Below are positions 42,845 to 52,050 of a DNA stretch of 64,000 nucleotides, one piece after another. The position numbers were made by a program, and so were the translations under genes. The notes under the pieces are model-generated. The model was not told where the DNA came from. It saw only the letters and a list, made by a program, of their open reading frames with translations, and searched no databases. Source of the stretch: Bacteroidales bacterium (GTDB lineage Bacteria; Bacteroidota; Bacteroidia; Bacteroidales; F082); NCBI GenBank assembly GCA_017537965.1, contig JAFYJV010000018.1, forward strand, positions 248,001 to 312,000, read 5' to 3'. The first letter of the stretch is position 1; each line of letters opens with the position of its first letter.

Positions 42845-43894
42845 TCATTCTACCTTCTTTAAAAGAATCAGATACACTGGGAAGTGGTCGCTGTAACCGC
42901 CCATCCAGACACCGGCGCCGAAGGTGCGGAAGGGGAATCCGTTGTATCGTCCGCCGTGCTGTTTCAGGAATTCCTTGTTGTGGACCTTGGCGTTTTTGAA
43001 CTGGTAGGTGGAATAATCGGTGGGTAGCAGTCCGGGGGTGATGATGGTCTGGTCGAGGACACCGGGCACATCGTTGTAGTAGTTGGTGCCGATGCCGTTT
43101 TTGTGGAGTTCATACATGGGGTTGAAGAACTCGCCTTCTTTCAGGCGTTTCATGTCGCCGGTGGCGCGGAGATATTTGGTGACGGTCTTGTTGGTGGGGT
43201 AGTCGTTATAGTCGCCCATCATGATGATCTTGGCGTTGGGGTCGTCGGCAAGCAGCGAGTCAGCGATATGTCGGCAGAGGTTGGCGGCAGCCACACGGCC
43301 TGGCATGGAGCGTTTCTCGCCGCCATAACGGGAAGGCCAGTGCATCACGATGAAGTGCATGGGCTCGCCGTCGAAAAGGCCGGAGACCAACAATTGGTCA
43401 CGGGTGATGAAATCGGGTTCTCCAGGAACTATGGTGGGGTACGATTTGGTGCCGGTCACCTTGAGATATTTCGGGTTATAGATCAAAGCCACGTCCACGC
43501 CACGACGGTCGGGCGAGTCGTAATGCACGATCTGATAGTTGCGTTTTGCGATCTCGGGTTGCACGACAAGGTCTTCAATCACTTGGCGGTTTTCTATTTC
43601 CGACAAGCCCAACACTGCCACGCCGTCAGGAGAGTAGTCCAATCCGATGGTGGAGATGGCGTAAGCCATGTTATGCAGCTTGGCCATGTATTTTTCCGTG
43701 TTCCATTGGTTGACGCCGTCGGGCAGGAACTCTTCGTCTATTTTCAGCGGATCGTCAATGGTGTCGAAGAGGTTTTCCAAATTGTAGAATCCCACCAGGC
43801 CGATTTTATAGGCTTGTTGGGTCTGGGCCGTTGTGGTCATTGCACTCCAGCAAAGAACGATGAGGGCCAATAAGGGGAAAAGATGACGTTTCAT
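42845..43894 (-). CDS. Secreted endonuclease/exonuclease/phosphatase (EEP) family enzyme
   Basis: A 349-residue metal-dependent phosphodiesterase or nuclease of the DNase I-like fold, exported (signal ends near TTTAQ, residue 24). The catalytic set is visible: NLENLFD, LSEIENRQV (metal Glu), DSPDRRGVDVALIY, MHWPSRYGGE, MGDYNDYPTN (Asp/Asn) and GYSDHFPVYL (Asp-His). Families of this architecture include extracellular nucleases and phosphatases. It diverges from a TonB receptor and a DUF5689/DUF6359 lipoprotein and precedes the GH20 gene by 12 bases. The substrate (DNA, RNA or a small phosphodiester) is not shown. Confidence 0.9.
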   Translation of the reverse strand: MKRHLFPLLALIVLCWSAMTTTAQTQQAYKIGLVGFYNLENLFDTIDDPLKIDEEFLPDGVNQWNTEKYMAKLHNMAYAISTIGLDYSPDGVAVLGLSEIENRQVIEDLVVQPEIAKRNYQIVHYDSPDRRGVDVALIYNPKYLKVTGTKSYPTIVPGEPDFITRDQLLVSGLFDGEPMHFIVMHWPSRYGGEKRSMPGRVAAANLCRHIADSLLADDPNAKIIMMGDYNDYPTNKTVTKYLRATGDMKRLKEGEFFNPMYELHKNGIGTNYYNDVPGVLDQTIITPGLLPTDYSTYQFKNAKVHNKEFLKQHGGRYNGFPFRTFGAGVWMGGYSDHFPVYLILLKKVE

Positions 43895-43919
43895 GTACTG
43901 AATCTCCTGTTGTTTGCTG

Positions 43920-43965
43920 CAAAAATAAAAAAAATATAGGATTATCCACGATTTTTTTATCTTTG
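43920..43965. promoter_or_regulatory. Divergent -7 boxes (EEP / TonB receptor)
   Basis: Minus-strand TATTTTTG (43927-43920) is 25 bases before the EEP start; plus-strand TATCTTTG (43958-43965) is 30 bases before the receptor start. The shared 100-base region would let both be controlled together. No -33 boxes are clear. Confidence 0.5.
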
Positions 43966-43995
43966 CAATTCAATAAGGAAATCATTTAATGTAAT

Positions 43996-46563
43996 ATGCG
44001 TAAAACTTTACTTTTGACCTTAGCCGTGTTCCTATTCGCGCGGTTATCAGCTCAGACAGTGGATACGACGGCGACTCAAGTCATGGAGGTCCCAACGGTG
44101 ATCTTGTTGGACTCCGACTTTGACGAGTCCTCGACATCAGTCAATGACGCATCGACGCTGCTTCAGTCGTCTCGCGATGTCTTCAATTCCATTGCTGCTT
44201 ACAATTTCGGTTCGCTTCGTTATCGGGTGCGTGGTAACGACTCGAAGTATTCTGACGTGATGATCAACGGTATCTTGATGAACGATCCCGAGACGGGCCG
44301 TCCAGTGTTTTCCAACTGGGGAGGCCTTAATGACGCTTTCCGCAACTCTGTGATCGTCGAAGGTCTTGGCCGTACGGATGCGGGCTTTGGCGGCCTTGGC
44401 GGTCTGACGGCTTACTCGACTCGTGCCTCGCAGTATCGCAAGCAGATCTCGTTGAGCTATGCCTTCTCCAATCGTTCCTACAACCATCGTCTGATGGCTT
44501 CCATTGGCACAGGTGAGATTGGCAACGGATGGTATCTGATGGCTTCCGCCAGTGGGCGCTATTCCAAGAAAGGCTATACCGAGGGCACCTTCTACGAGGC
44601 TGCCAGCTACTTCGTTTCGGTGGAGAAGAAGATCAATGAAGAGCATAGCATCGACTTCACTTTTTTTGGCGCTCCTTCGCAACGTGGCGGATCCGCTCCT
44701 GTGGTGCAAGAAGCCTATGACCTCACGGGCACCAACTACTACAACCCCAACTGGGGCTACCAAACACTGCCCAACGGCAAGCAGGTGATCCGCAACTCGC
44801 GCATCAGCCGCTATCATCAGCCCATGACCCAGTTGACTTGGTACTGGACCCCCAGCCAGCAGACGCAGCTTACCACCACGGCCTTCCTCTTCGTAGGCCC
44901 TGGCGGACAAACGGCCCTTGAATGGGGTGAAGCCGCCGACCCGCGTCCCGACTATTACAAGAATCTGCCCAGCTACCTCTTGGGCCATGCCACCAGCACT
45001 GCCGAATATGAGGAAGCCCTCAATAGTTGGCAGGAGCGCGACCCCAAGGTGACCCAGATCGACTGGGACGGCCTCTATGCCGCCAACATGAACCACGGCA
45101 TGACCATCTACAACGCCAACGGCATCGAAGGCAACACGATCACGGGTAACGCCTCGAAATACATTGTCGCCGAACGCCATTACGACAAGATGCAGACGGG
45201 TGCCTCCACCTATCTCAAACATGAATTCCAACCCAACCTGATTTTGGCAGGAGGCCTCTCGTTCAACGTGTCTCGCACTCATTACTATGAGATGATCAAC
45301 GACTTGCTGGGTGGAGACTTCTATTATGATATTAACAAGTATGCGGAAAACCTGGAGACAAATGAATGTCAAGTTGACTTGAATACCCCCAACCATGTGG
45401 CCAAGGTAGGCGATATTGTCAACTATAACTATTACGCCCATCGCAACTATGTCAGGGCATGGGATCAGATAAACTATCTTGTGGGCAATTGGGATCTTTA
45501 TCTCGGCCATCAGTTCACCTTCACTCAGATCTGGCGTGAGGGCTTGTTTGAAAACGGTGCTTTCCCTGGGAACCTCTCATTCGGCTCCGATGCGAAACAC
45601 AACTTCGTTGACCAAGCCTTCAAGGCAGGTGCTACCTACGCCATCAACGGACGCAACCACATTGTGACCAATATCGCTTATATCAGTCAGGCTCCACAGT
45701 CGCGCGACATCTATGTGTCACCCCGCACACGCAACACCCTCGTATCGGACAGCCCGCTCAGTGAGAGCATTGGCGCCTTGGATCTGGGTTATCTATATCG
45801 TTCTCCTGTCTTTAAGTTCCGTTTGACGGGCTATTATTATACCTATCACAACCTCATCTGGAACCGCAGCTTCTATTGCGAGAATGTCTATACAGGCACT
45901 TCAGAATCGGGCAATACTTATAAGAGCGAATACATCAATTTCGTGATGACAGGCATTAGCCAACGCAGCGTTGGACTGGAGATGGGTGCTGAGTACAAGG
46001 TGACGCCCACTATCACCCTCCAAGCTGCCGCTGCAAACGGTGTTCACGTCTATACCAACAACCCGACGTTCTCCATCTATGATGACAACAACGCCGAGGC
46101 ATATATCGAGAAAGAGACGGCTTACCTGAAGAACTACCATGTCTCTTCAGGTCCCGAGACAGTGGGTTCGTTGGGCATCAAATACAACGATCCGAAAAAC
46201 TGGTGGGTGAGTCTTAATGCCAACTACTTGGCCAATATGTATTTCGACGTCAACCCCTACAACCATACCGCATACGGCATGGCACACTATGCCGAAGGTG
46301 ACGGTCGCATCGAGGACGTGTTGCGTCAGGATCCGCTGCATTCGACCTTTACGCTTGACTTCTTCGGCGGCTATTCACGCAGGTACAAAGGCTACTACTT
46401 CCTGTTCACCGCCAGTGTCAACAACATCCTCAATAACAAGAGTGCCATCCTTTATGGCTATGACCAATTGCGCTTCAATGCCAGCGATCCCGACATGTTC
46501 CCGTCGAAGTATTCCTATATGTATGGAACCAACTTCTTTATCGGCTTGACAGTGAGGAAATAA
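43996..46563 (+). CDS. TonB-dependent receptor of the candidate nucleic-acid uptake locus
   Basis: An 855-residue outer-membrane transporter. The signal peptide ends near ARLSAQ (residue 20). The plug (about 25-160) contains YRVRGNDSKYSDVMINGILM and NDPETGRPVFSNWGGLNDAF; the long beta-barrel has many aromatic strands and ends in NFFIGLTVRK, not the usual terminal Phe. Unlike the receptor at 24.9 kb it has no carboxypeptidase-like N-terminal domain. It is followed by the DUF5689 lipoprotein after 43 bases and diverges from the secreted EEP enzyme. Confidence 0.88.
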   Translation: MRKTLLLTLAVFLFARLSAQTVDTTATQVMEVPTVILLDSDFDESSTSVNDASTLLQSSRDVFNSIAAYNFGSLRYRVRGNDSKYSDVMINGILMNDPETGRPVFSNWGGLNDAFRNSVIVEGLGRTDAGFGGLGGLTAYSTRASQYRKQISLSYAFSNRSYNHRLMASIGTGEIGNGWYLMASASGRYSKKGYTEGTFYEAASYFVSVEKKINEEHSIDFTFFGAPSQRGGSAPVVQEAYDLTGTNYYNPNWGYQTLPNGKQVIRNSRISRYHQPMTQLTWYWTPSQQTQLTTTAFLFVGPGGQTALEWGEAADPRPDYYKNLPSYLLGHATSTAEYEEALNSWQERDPKVTQIDWDGLYAANMNHGMTIYNANGIEGNTITGNASKYIVAERHYDKMQTGASTYLKHEFQPNLILAGGLSFNVSRTHYYEMINDLLGGDFYYDINKYAENLETNECQVDLNTPNHVAKVGDIVNYNYYAHRNYVRAWDQINYLVGNWDLYLGHQFTFTQIWREGLFENGAFPGNLSFGSDAKHNFVDQAFKAGATYAINGRNHIVTNIAYISQAPQSRDIYVSPRTRNTLVSDSPLSESIGALDLGYLYRSPVFKFRLTGYYYTYHNLIWNRSFYCENVYTGTSESGNTYKSEYINFVMTGISQRSVGLEMGAEYKVTPTITLQAAAANGVHVYTNNPTFSIYDDNNAEAYIEKETAYLKNYHVSSGPETVGSLGIKYNDPKNWWVSLNANYLANMYFDVNPYNHTAYGMAHYAEGDGRIEDVLRQDPLHSTFTLDFFGGYSRRYKGYYFLFTASVNNILNNKSAILYGYDQLRFNASDPDMFPSKYSYMYGTNFFIGLTVRK

Positions 46564-46593
46564 TTGAGAATTTAGATTTAAAAATAAGAATTA
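46564..46593 (+). repeat. Junction repeat (receptor/DUF5689 lipoprotein)
   Basis: TTGAGAATTTAGATTTAAAA followed by ATAAGAATTA, of the GAATTTAG type, directly after the receptor stop. The remaining bases before the ATG contain no obvious promoter, so the two genes are likely co-transcribed. Confidence 0.5.
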
Positions 46594-46606
46594 AACATAT
46601 ACTAAC

Positions 46607-49600
46607 ATGAAAAGAATATTCAAATCCAGTTTTATCCTGCTCGCTTTGCTGGGCGTGATGTTTACGTCATGCAAGAAAGAGTATGAAGTTCCTCCGATCC
46701 CGGTGCTGCCAGTAGGCGACGTTTACACCATTGGCGATCTCCTTGCCATGCCTGCCAATACGACCTTCGACACGGCATCGGTCTATGGCATCGTCACTGC
46801 CGACGAACAGTCGGGCAACCTTTACAAGACCATCTTCATCCAGGACCGTTCTACTGGCAAGGCCATCGAACTGCTGATGAACACTTCGTCGGCTGCCCGT
46901 ATCGGCGACTCCGTTCGCGTGTTCCTCGACAAGAACATGATAGTCAACAACTATCACAACCTTCCCCAGTTGACAGGCAAAGATGGCAAGGGCTTCAACC
47001 CTGATGGCCATTTGATCATCTATCCTTACAACAATCCTATTGAGCCGACCACAGTGACCATAGCCGATATCAAGACGGGTAATTACACTGCTGGTTTGGT
47101 GAAACTTGAAAACGTGGAATTTGTTGACCAAGGATCCGCTTTCTGCAACATTGGCGAGAACACCAACCGTACCTTGAAAGACGCCACGGGCGAGCTCTTG
47201 GTGCGTACCAGCAACTATGCCAACTTCGCCTATGACCTCCTTCCCGTCGGACAAGGAAGTCTGGTGGCTATTGCGTCGGTATATAACAACGACTGGCAGC
47301 TGGTTATTCGCTCGAAGAATGAGATGCACTTCGAAGGTGGCGAGCCTACGCCTCCGGCTCCTCCAGGGGAAGTCCAGCACCTGCCTTATACGCAGAACTT
47401 CTCATCTGATTTTGGAACTTATACGACTTACAATGTGGCGGGTGACCAGACATGGGTCATCGATTATAGCACCGCCAAGATGACGGGTTATGTCAGTAAC
47501 ACCTACTATGCCAACGAAGACTGGCTGATCTCCTCGCCAGTGGATCTCTCCGAAGTCAATTCAGCCAAGATAACCATGAGTTATATCGGCAGGTACTTTA
47601 CCAAAATCAATGAAGAGGTCACTTTGTGGGCATCGACTGATTACAGCTATGGCAGCAATCCGACCACAGCCACATGGACTCAAATCCCTGCCAACTTGAG
47701 TGAGGGCACCAACTGGAGCGATTTCTTGACGGCTGAGATAGATCTGGTTGACGCAACAGGCCAGCCACTCGTCGGTCAAAACCTCACCGTCGCTGTGAAA
47801 TACATCTCCTCAGCACAAAAAGCCGGTACCATGGAGATCCAGAGCATCTCCATCACCGAAGGCAATGGTGACACACCTCCGACACCTCCTACTCCGGGTG
47901 GCGATTTGCAGAATATGCCATATTCGCAATCGTTTGATGAGGAATTCGGCACGTATACCACATTTGATGTCCTTGGTCCGCAGTCGTGGATGATTGATTA
48001 TCATACGGCTAAGATGACGGGCTTTGTGAGTGGCAGTTCCAATGCCAATGAAGACTGGCTGATTTCTTCGCCCGTTGCTGTTACTGGCGTTAACGAAGCC
48101 AAGGTTTCCGTCGATTATGCAGCTCAATTCCAAAATAGTGATTCCCGTGATGTGACCTTGCAGGTTTCTACGGATTATGTCTTTGGCAATTCCCCGGCTA
48201 CTGCTACATGGAAGCAGTTGTCTGCAACCTTCCCGAATACTGCCAACTGGAACGACTTCCAAACGGTCGAAAACAGCTTGAATGATTTTATTGGCCAAAA
48301 TGTTACGGTGGCTGTCAAATTCACTTCGACAGCTAGTCAGTCCAGAACGATTGAAATCAAGGCTATCACCGTTCAAGAAGGCCATGCTGAAGGCGGAGAC
48401 ACTCCTGATCCTCCTACTCCGGGCGGGGATGTCCAGAACATGCCTTACATGCAGTCGTTTGAACAGGAATTTGGTACATATACCACTAAAGATGTGATGG
48501 GACCGGAATCATGGAAGATTGACTATAGCACTGCAAAAATGACGGGTTATGTCAGTCAGACAGAATCCCACGCCAACGAGGATTGGCTGATCTCTTCCCC
48601 TGTGGCCATCACGGGTGTGAACGACGCTAAGATGACCATGGTATATATCGGCCGCTATTTCGATAACATCAACGCGGATATCACCATTTGGGCTTCTGCA
48701 AACTATGTTTTTGGCACTGATCCCAGCACGGCTTCTTGGACTCAAGTCCCGGCCTTGTTGACTCAAGGTTCCAACTGGACGGACTTCACTACTACCGAGA
48801 TTTCACTTTCAGATTATGTGAGTCAGACCGTGACCTTGGCTGTGAAGTACCTTTCAAGGAATTCGAGAGACTCTTTCGCGGGAACCATTGAAATCAAGAG
48901 CATCACCATCGAAGAAGGATCGGCAGGCGGCGATGATCCCAATCCACCTACTCCGGGTGAAGGTAGTGGTACCTTTGACGATCCCTATAACGTAACCTCA
49001 GGTAGAGCTCATCAAAATCCAGACAACACCCATCATCCTGAAAACACTGAGGTTGCATGGGTGCAAGGTTACATTGTTGGTTCGGTAAAGGCCAACCATT
49101 CAACGGTGACGGCGAATGCCGATGTCGCTTGGGAGGCGCCTTTCGATTTAGCCACAAATGTTGTCATTGCTGACGATCCGGATTGTCATGAGATCTCCCA
49201 GTGTCTGTTTGTCAACTTGCCTGCTGGCAAACCCTTGCGCGAGCAAGTCAATCTTTTGAACACCCCCGACAACCTGGGTAAACGTTTATCGGTGCTTGGT
49301 AAGCTGTACACCTATTTCGGTCAAGCCGGTTTGCGCGACAGCGGTGGCACCGAAGACGACTTTGTGCTCGAAGGTTATGTGCCGCCCACCCCGCCCGATC
49401 CAGAAGGCTTCTTCTCGGAGTCGTTCATGTATGGACAGGGCGATTTCACCATCCAGGATGTCGTTCTTCCCGATGGATTGGGTTATGTCTGGGCGCATAA
49501 TGCCGGATATAAATGCATGAAGGCAAGTTCATTTGTGAATCAGACCAATTATGTCACGGAGAGCTGGCTGGTGTCGCCTCCCATCGAGATCCCGTTCTGG

Positions 49601-49882
49601 AATATCATCACCCTTACCTTTGAACAGGCGGTGAACTATGCCAGCCACGACGGACTGCTGTCGGTAATGGTCTCTACGGACTATAATGGCGATGTGACCC
49701 AAGCTACTTGGACGGAACTGAACTTGGATAGCTGGCCTGCCGGGAACAACTGGGATTTCAGCACTTCTTCGACAACAGGCCTGAGCAATTTCATGGAGGA
49801 AACCGTGGTGATCGGTTTCAAATACACCAGTACCTCAAACAGCAATCCCGCATGGGAGATCAAGAATTTAGTGATATTTTAA
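46607..49882 (+). CDS. Multidomain surface lipoprotein: DUF5689, three jelly-roll repeats, DUF6359, fourth repeat
   Basis: A 1091-residue lipoprotein with signal ending FTSC (Cys22). Domains in order: DUF5689 (about 35-245; VYGIVTADEQSGNLYKTIFI, IFIQDRSTGKAIEL), an OB-fold-like module; three choice-of-anchor-J-type repeats of exactly 175 residues starting at about 259, 434 and 609, each with FGTYTT, TAKMTG(Y/F)VS and NEDWLISSPV; a DUF6359 domain (about 786-925; GTFDDPYNV, VQGYIVGSV); and a diverged fourth repeat (about 930-1091, TESWLVSPPI). Repeats are joined by TPPTPGGD linkers. It takes the place a SusD-like protein would hold beside the receptor. OB-like modules suggest nucleic-acid or phosphate-ligand binding, which is inferred. 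Confidence 0.85.
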   Translation: MKRIFKSSFILLALLGVMFTSCKKEYEVPPIPVLPVGDVYTIGDLLAMPANTTFDTASVYGIVTADEQSGNLYKTIFIQDRSTGKAIELLMNTSSAARIGDSVRVFLDKNMIVNNYHNLPQLTGKDGKGFNPDGHLIIYPYNNPIEPTTVTIADIKTGNYTAGLVKLENVEFVDQGSAFCNIGENTNRTLKDATGELLVRTSNYANFAYDLLPVGQGSLVAIASVYNNDWQLVIRSKNEMHFEGGEPTPPAPPGEVQHLPYTQNFSSDFGTYTTYNVAGDQTWVIDYSTAKMTGYVSNTYYANEDWLISSPVDLSEVNSAKITMSYIGRYFTKINEEVTLWASTDYSYGSNPTTATWTQIPANLSEGTNWSDFLTAEIDLVDATGQPLVGQNLTVAVKYISSAQKAGTMEIQSISITEGNGDTPPTPPTPGGDLQNMPYSQSFDEEFGTYTTFDVLGPQSWMIDYHTAKMTGFVSGSSNANEDWLISSPVAVTGVNEAKVSVDYAAQFQNSDSRDVTLQVSTDYVFGNSPATATWKQLSATFPNTANWNDFQTVENSLNDFIGQNVTVAVKFTSTASQSRTIEIKAITVQEGHAEGGDTPDPPTPGGDVQNMPYMQSFEQEFGTYTTKDVMGPESWKIDYSTAKMTGYVSQTESHANEDWLISSPVAITGVNDAKMTMVYIGRYFDNINADITIWASANYVFGTDPSTASWTQVPALLTQGSNWTDFTTTEISLSDYVSQTVTLAVKYLSRNSRDSFAGTIEIKSITIEEGSAGGDDPNPPTPGEGSGTFDDPYNVTSGRAHQNPDNTHHPENTEVAWVQGYIVGSVKANHSTVTANADVAWEAPFDLATNVVIADDPDCHEISQCLFVNLPAGKPLREQVNLLNTPDNLGKRLSVLGKLYTYFGQAGLRDSGGTEDDFVLEGYVPPTPPDPEGFFSESFMYGQGDFTIQDVVLPDGLGYVWAHNAGYKCMKASSFVNQTNYVTESWLVSPPIEIPFWNIITLTFEQAVNYASHDGLLSVMVSTDYNGDVTQATWTELNLDSWPAGNNWDFSTSSTTGLSNFMEETVVIGFKYTSTSNSNPAWEIKNLVIF
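47370..48955 (+). repeat. Three tandem 525-bp coding repeats
   Basis: Segments starting near 47381, 47906 and 48431 each encode a jelly-roll domain plus a Pro/Gly/Asp linker at exact 525-base spacing. Copies 1 and 3 share IGRYF and IDYSTAKMTGYVS; copy 2 is more diverged. The linker DNA (ACTCCGGG-GGCGAT type) is nearly identical and would support recombination that changes copy number. Confidence 0.8.
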
Positions 49883-49897
49883 AAACAACGGTTCGAC

Positions 49898-50638
49898 ATG
49901 TCAGAGAACTTAGTCATTATCCCGACTTACAAAGAGAAAGAGAATATCGAGAAGATCATCCGGTATGTGTTCCACTTGCCGATGGCCTTTGACATCCTGA
50001 TCATCGACGACAATAGTCCCGATGGCACGGCCGACATTGTCAAGGGCATGATGGCTGAGTTCTCCGACAAGCTGTTTTTGCTGGAACGTCCTGGCAAGCT
50101 GGGGCTGGGGACGGCTTACATCATGGGCTTCAAGTGGGCCCTGGAGCGCGACTATCAGTATGTCTTCGAGATGGATGCCGACTTCTCCCACAATCCCGAC
50201 GATCTTGCGCGTCTGCACGACGCCTGCGTCGATGGCGCCGACTTGGCCGTTGGCTCCCGTTACAAGACAGGCGTCAACGTGGTCAACTGGCCCATGGGAC
50301 GGGTGTTGATGTCGTATTATGCCTCGGCATACGTGCGTTTCATCACCCGCATGAAGGTGCGCGACACCACGGCGGGTTTCGTATGCTACACGCGCAAGGT
50401 GCTCGAGACCATCGACTTCGACCGGATCAAGTTTGTAGGCTATGCCTTTCAGATCGAGATGAAATACACCGCTTGGAAGCTGGGCTTCAAGATCGAAGAG
50501 GTGTCGATCATCTTCACCGATCGCCGTGAAGGCCAATCGAAAATGAGCAAAGGCATCTTCCGCGAAGCGGTGTTCGGGGTGCTCAACCTGCGTTGGAGGG
50601 GCATCACTGGTAAAATCAAGCCAAGGAAAGTCGGATGA
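49898..50638 (+). CDS. Polyprenol-phosphate mannosyltransferase (Dpm1-like GT2)
   Basis: Transfers mannose (or another hexose) from a nucleotide sugar to a polyprenyl phosphate at the cytoplasmic face of the membrane. The 246-residue protein has LVIIPTYKEKENIEKII, LIIDDNSPDGTADIV, KLGLGTAYIMGFKWAL, EMDADFSHNPDDL (the DxD-type metal site) and the C-terminal IIFTDRREGQSKMSKGIFRE. No C-terminal membrane anchor is present. Its stop overlaps the dihydroorotase start by 4 bases, a coupling of unrelated pathways. The gtrA product at 28.7 kb could flip its lipid-linked product. Confidence 0.9.
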   Translation: MSENLVIIPTYKEKENIEKIIRYVFHLPMAFDILIIDDNSPDGTADIVKGMMAEFSDKLFLLERPGKLGLGTAYIMGFKWALERDYQYVFEMDADFSHNPDDLARLHDACVDGADLAVGSRYKTGVNVVNWPMGRVLMSYYASAYVRFITRMKVRDTTAGFVCYTRKVLETIDFDRIKFVGYAFQIEMKYTAWKLGFKIEEVSIIFTDRREGQSKMSKGIFREAVFGVLNLRWRGITGKIKPRKVG

Positions 50639-51984
50639 ATTATTTAATAAAAAATGCATCACTCGTCAACGAGGGAGAGTCCTTCGTTGGGAGTGTCCTT
50701 GTTTCTGACGGAAAGATTGACAAGATTGTCCGTCAAGGTGAACCGTTTGACGCTGGCTCCGCTACGGTCATTGAAGCAGAGGGCCTTTATCTGATCCCTG
50801 GCCTCATTGACGAACATGTGCATTTCCGTGAACCCGGCTTGACTTACAAGGCGGACCTTGCCACGGAGAGTCACGCCGCCGTGGCCGGCGGCGTGACTTC
50901 CTTCATGGACATGCCCAACACCGTTCCACAAACCACCACACAGGATCTTCTGCAACAGAAATTTGATCTCGCTTCAGAAAAGTCGCTGGCCAACTATTCC
51001 TTCTATTTAGGTGCTACCAACGACAATCTAGCCGAGGTGGTCAAGACCGACCCCCATAAGGTGTGTGGTATCAAGCTCTTTATGGGCTCAAGCACGGGCA
51101 ACATGCTCGTCGACAAGAACGAGGTCCTGGTGCGTTTGTTTCGGGAATCCCCCTGCCTCATCGCTGCACATTGCGAGGACGAACAGATGATCCATGAGAA
51201 CACGGTGCGCTGCAAAGATTTGATTGCAAAGGGCGAAATCATCCCCGATGCGAGCATCCATCCTCTTATCCGTACTATGGAGGCGTGCTATAAATCCTCC
51301 TCCAAAGCCGTTGATATGGCTGAGAAGTTCGGCGCCCGACTGCATGTGCTGCATATCTCCACGAGGAAGGAACTGTCGTTGTTTAGAAACGACATTCCTC
51401 TGAAGGAAAAAAGGATAACGGCTGAGACTTGTCCGCACTACCTGTTGTTCTATGATTGTCATTACGACGACAAGGGTTATGCGATCAAATGTAATCCGGC
51501 CATCAAGTCGAGTTGGGACAACGATGCTTTGCTTAAGGCCTTGCGTTCAGGATTGATTGACACGATTGGCTCAGATCATGCGCCGCATCTTGAAACGGAG
51601 AAATACACTGGCGATTACTTTACATCGAAGTCTGGTTTCCCATCCATTCAACACTCCTTGGAGCTTATGGACAAGGTGAGGCATAATGGCTGGCTCGACT
51701 GGCCGCTGTTGGTGCAGCTGATGTGCCACAATCCAGCTATCCTGTATCGTATCGACAGACGTGGCTTTATCCGTGAAGGCTATCATGCCGATCTGGTTTT
51801 GGTTGATCCTGATGAGCGTCATCAAATCACGGATGCCGCCGAATTCACCAAATGTGGTTGGTCGCCGTATAACGGCATGGAGGCCGGAGCTCGGGTGACG
51901 CATACTTTCGTCAATGGCAACCTGGTATATGAAAATGGGGTTTTCCATGAGGAAAGCAGAGGAGAAAGGCTGTTGTTTAATTGA
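50635..51984 (+). CDS. pyrC: Dihydroorotase
   Basis: Cyclises carbamoyl aspartate to dihydroorotate in pyrimidine synthesis. The 449 residues show the metal site DEHVHFREPG, the lysine to be carboxylated in CGIKLFMGSSTGN, the histidines of AAHCEDEQM and LHVLHIST, and the catalytic aspartate in SDHAPH. MDMPNTVPQTTT is typical. The length and motif set fit the class I / AllB-like branch, and allantoinase cannot be excluded from sequence alone. It overlaps the Dpm1-like gene by 4 bases (ATGA). Confidence 0.9.
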   Translation: MNYLIKNASLVNEGESFVGSVLVSDGKIDKIVRQGEPFDAGSATVIEAEGLYLIPGLIDEHVHFREPGLTYKADLATESHAAVAGGVTSFMDMPNTVPQTTTQDLLQQKFDLASEKSLANYSFYLGATNDNLAEVVKTDPHKVCGIKLFMGSSTGNMLVDKNEVLVRLFRESPCLIAAHCEDEQMIHENTVRCKDLIAKGEIIPDASIHPLIRTMEACYKSSSKAVDMAEKFGARLHVLHISTRKELSLFRNDIPLKEKRITAETCPHYLLFYDCHYDDKGYAIKCNPAIKSSWDNDALLKALRSGLIDTIGSDHAPHLETEKYTGDYFTSKSGFPSIQHSLELMDKVRHNGWLDWPLLVQLMCHNPAILYRIDRRGFIREGYHADLVLVDPDERHQITDAAEFTKCGWSPYNGMEAGARVTHTFVNGNLVYENGVFHEESRGERLLFN

Positions 51985-52008
51985 AAATTTAGAATTTAGA
52001 ATTGAGAG
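51984..52008 (+). repeat. Junction repeat after dihydroorotase
   Basis: AAAATTTAGAATTTAGAATT followed by GAGAG, beginning at the last base of the TGA stop; of the same GAATTTAG type as 46564-46593 and the complement of 6261-6293. A short TCCC-GTTA-GGGGA hairpin follows at 52012-52024. Confidence 0.6.
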
Positions 52009-52050
52009 GTGTCCCGTTAGGGGATTGATCTCAGTGGAAAAATAGCTATT

